43,538 nt of DNA from positions 1-43,538 of the forward strand of contig JAEWMX010000010.1 of the NCBI GenBank assembly GCA_023393065.1, read 5' to 3'. Positions 41,593 through 43,538 of the stretch are shown one piece after another. Origin of the DNA: Bacillota bacterium. GTDB taxonomy: Bacteria > Bacillota_I > Bacilli_A > RFN20 > CAG-826. A model generated the notes under the pieces. That model saw only the letters and a program-made list of their open reading frames with translations, was not told where the DNA came from and ran no database searches. A program made the translations under genes and the position numbers. How positions within the stretch are numbered: position 1 is the stretch's first letter; each line of letters opens with the position of its first letter.

Positions 41593-41644
41593 CTTGTGTT
41601 GTCAAATCGCCCTTCGAAAAGTGTAGTAATTTTTTGAAAAACTT

Positions 41645-41671
41645 TGTTATAATAAGTCCATAGGACTTATT
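41645..41671 (+). promoter_or_regulatory. Transposase promoter with a ribosome-site-sequestering palindrome
   Basis: TGTTATAAT (41645-41653) is a perfect extended -10. It overlaps the start of the inverted repeat AATAAGTCC-ata-GGACTTATT (41651-41671), whose right arm overlaps the only ribosome binding site, AGGA (41662-41665), 8 nt before the ATG. Predicted transcription start is at about 41660, within the loop. Confidence 0.65.
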
Positions 41672-41673
41672 AA

Positions 41674-43431
41674 ATGAAGATATCCATTACAAAATCGAGC
41701 AAAGGAAGCAATGTTTATATCATTAAATCCTTCCGTTCCAGAGGAAAATCTACTTCATGTATCGTTGAAAAGTTGGGCAAGCTTGAAGATTTAGACAAAC
41801 GATATGGCGATGGGATGGCTTATGTTAAAGAAAGACGGAGACAGCTAGAAAAGATTGACGTTCATTTTGATTCCAATAAAAGAATTCACTTCTCTATTTC
41901 CGAAGGAGAAGCCGAAGACTTAAGAAATTACCGATTTGGAGGACACCTCCCTCTTCGAAAGATATATCGAAAGTTAAACATTCACGAATTTGTAAGGAAC
42001 ATTCAGGACAAATCAAAGATTACTTTCTCTTTAGACGCCGCCTTAGAAACAATGGTTTGCTCTCGTATTCTCGATCCGATGAGCAAGTTTGGAACAAGCG
42101 AATACGCTAAAAAGCTTGTTGATAATCCCGAGTTAGAGCTTCAGCACTACTACAGGGCGATGGATGTCTTATATGAGAACATCGATAAAATCCAAGCTCA
42201 TTGTTATAAAAACCTCACCAATGTCGTCAATAAGAACAAATCGGTTTGGTATTATGACTGCACGAATTTTTTCTTTGAAACGGAATCCACTAGGGAGGGT
42301 TCGCTTAGACAATATGGAATGTCAAAAGAACATCGCCCTAATCCAATTGTCCAAATGGGGCTTTTTACTGACGCTAACGGGATACCTCTAGCTTTTGCGA
42401 TTAATCCTGGAAACACAAATGAACAAATAACGCTCAAACCCCTTCAAGAGAAAATTATTAAAGACTTCGGGGTTGAAAAAATGATCGTTTCAACCGATGC
42501 TGGATTATCGAGTTATAACAATCGCGCTTTTAATGATCGGCAGGGAAGAGCTTTTGTTTCTACGCAGTCGATTAAGAAACTAAAAGGTCATTTAAAAGAT
42601 TGGGTTTTTATAGAAAAAGATTGGAAAAAACTCAATTCCTCAAAAAAAGAAGATGGCTTTAAACCTTCGATGATCGACGATTTAGAAGATGGAACGATTT
42701 TATATAAATCTCGTTTTATGTTAGAAGGCATGGTTGTCGAAGATGCTTATGGAAATAAAATTAAGATGAAACAAAGTTGGAAACTCATCGTTACTTTTTC
42801 AAAAGACTACGCTAAATATCAAAAAAAGATTAGAGATGAACAATTTGAAAGAGCAAAAAAGTTAATCAAAGATCCAAGCCGCTATAACAAAGTTAATAGC
42901 AACGACTGTCGAAGGTTTGTCAAAGGCATCTCATATACCGAACAAGGCGAAATAGCAAAGCACAATAAATTGAGCATCGACGAAGATATTTATAAAGAAG
43001 AATCAAAATACGATGGCTATTATGGACTGACCACCAACATCGAAGATAATACCGAAGAAGTCATCGCTATTAACCACAATAGATGGAAAATAGAACAATG
43101 CTTCAGAATCATGAAAACCGAATTTTCCGCTAGGCCGGTGTTCCACTATAAAAACGAAAGAATCGAAACGCATTTCTTAATTTGTTTCTTGGCTCTATTA
43201 ATCTTTAGATTATTGGAGAAGAAACTTAACGGTAAGTACACTGTCAGTCAAATTCTCAACGCTCTTAAAGAAATGAACTTTCTCGAACTAAAAGAAGGTT
43301 TTATCCCAACTTACGAACCAAACGCAGTTACAAAAGACATCGCTGAAGTATTTGACTACGGATATATTAACCGCGGCTGTTACACTCATGAGTCAATGCA
43401 GCACTTGATAAACTTATCAAAAAGATACTAA
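41674..43431 (+). CDS. IS1634-family DDE transposase
   Basis: A 585-residue transposase, intact. The catalytic triad is D195 (WYYDCTNFFFE), D275 (VSTDAGLSSYNN) and E474 (NRWKIEQCFRIMKTEF), with the C-terminal RPVFHYKNERIETHFLICFLALL that is characteristic of the IS1634/IS1549 branch of IS4-like elements. The length is at the top of the family's range. It catalyses cut-and-paste or copy movement of the element. No frameshift or stop is seen, so the element may be active. Codon usage is more A/T-rich than in neighbouring genes, consistent with recent arrival. Confidence 0.9.
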   Translation: MKISITKSSKGSNVYIIKSFRSRGKSTSCIVEKLGKLEDLDKRYGDGMAYVKERRRQLEKIDVHFDSNKRIHFSISEGEAEDLRNYRFGGHLPLRKIYRKLNIHEFVRNIQDKSKITFSLDAALETMVCSRILDPMSKFGTSEYAKKLVDNPELELQHYYRAMDVLYENIDKIQAHCYKNLTNVVNKNKSVWYYDCTNFFFETESTREGSLRQYGMSKEHRPNPIVQMGLFTDANGIPLAFAINPGNTNEQITLKPLQEKIIKDFGVEKMIVSTDAGLSSYNNRAFNDRQGRAFVSTQSIKKLKGHLKDWVFIEKDWKKLNSSKKEDGFKPSMIDDLEDGTILYKSRFMLEGMVVEDAYGNKIKMKQSWKLIVTFSKDYAKYQKKIRDEQFERAKKLIKDPSRYNKVNSNDCRRFVKGISYTEQGEIAKHNKLSIDEDIYKEESKYDGYYGLTTNIEDNTEEVIAINHNRWKIEQCFRIMKTEFSARPVFHYKNERIETHFLICFLALLIFRLLEKKLNGKYTVSQILNALKEMNFLELKEGFIPTYEPNAVTKDIAEVFDYGYINRGCYTHESMQHLINLSKRY

Positions 43432-43538
43432 ACAAATTTAATTACTACACGCAATCCCATTTTTATAAACACAAATTAATTCGATGTGTTCTATTCTTTT
43501 TGGCAAAAACCCGCTAAACAACTGTCAAAGTCGAGATT

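Larger units (their letters stand above)
41531..43531 (+). mobile_element. IS1634-like insertion sequence
   Basis: An intact transposase gene with flanking structure. Candidate ends are TCTTTGACACTT (41531-) and, inverted, AACTGTCAAAG (-43530), sharing CTTTGACA exactly. A second, inner inverted match is GTGTAGTAATT (41621-41631) with AATTACTACAC (43440-43450). Either could be the terminal repeat, giving an element of about 2.0 or 1.83 kb. The terminator-like hairpin inside the left end fits the outer pair. The right end is too close to the window edge to look for a target duplication. Confidence 0.65.

Noticed and set aside
41621..43450. Inner inverted match GTGTAGTAATT / AATTACTACAC as the definite IS ends.
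   Set aside because: It is kept only as an alternative. No target duplication flanks it, and the outer CTTTGACA pair with the inward terminator is at least as good.
1..43538. CRISPR arrays, tRNA or rRNA genes, prophage or plasmid replication genes.
   Set aside because: No regularly spaced repeats, cloverleaf sequences or such genes were seen.
1..43538. Mycoplasma genetic code (TGA as Trp).
   Set aside because: TGA ends genes at sensible places, such as recU and the second lipoprotein, and no in-frame TGA is needed.

Overview
The window looks like a chromosomal segment of a low-to-moderate-GC Gram-positive bacterium of the Bacilli/Mollicutes-like branch of Bacillota. Supporting signs are a type-B RNase P RNA beside gpsB, the recU / nth / dnaD cluster, a sufCDSUB operon in Bacillus order, two lipobox lipoproteins, and sigma-A type promoters. 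TGA is used as a stop (for example in recU and at 30645-30647), so the code is the standard bacterial one and not the Mycoplasma code. The exact taxon cannot be read from the sequence.

Layout: (1) 1-3.9 kb, RNA and DNA maintenance: rnpB (5' part only), gpsB, a DEDDh exonuclease, recU, nth, dnaD, and a short CCA-adding-type nucleotidyltransferase. (2) 3.9-9.6 kb, housekeeping: HU, gpsA, der, cmk, a small membrane protein, a ferredoxin, an FMN riboswitch with the riboflavin transporter ribU, and nnrD. (3) 9.6-18.1 kb, a complete V-type ATPase operon in Enterococcus ntpFIKECGABD order. Its K subunit keeps the known sodium-ligand residues. (4) 18.2-26.8 kb, minus-strand genes sufC-sufD-sufS-sufU-sufB-mnmG-rsmG-parA and a PucR-type regulator, closed by a terminator. 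No parB follows parA. (5) 27.0-31.1 kb, plus strand: a large PrsA-like foldase lipoprotein, a second lipoprotein and a HIT hydrolase. (6) 31.2-41.5 kb, a c-di-GMP region. (7) 41.5-43.5 kb, an IS1634-like insertion sequence with an intact DDE transposase.

The most interesting part is region 6. A class I c-di-GMP (GEMM-I) riboswitch with its own promoter and an overlapping terminator (41.30-41.46 kb) precedes six tightly packed minus-strand genes. They encode a SipW-dependent/TasA-like surface protein, a membrane-anchored McrB-like AAA+ ATPase, a coiled-coil partner protein, a SipW/ER-type signal peptidase, a membrane EAL phosphodiesterase, and a nucleosidase-fold protein whose catalytic Asp position is Tyr. 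A REC-PAS-PAS-degenerate GGDEF-EAL protein follows after a terminator. The pairing in the leader predicts that c-di-GMP switches the operon on, while the operon encodes an enzyme that destroys c-di-GMP. This suggests a self-limiting, second-messenger-controlled surface assembly system. The combination is read directly from the sequence; its function is inference.
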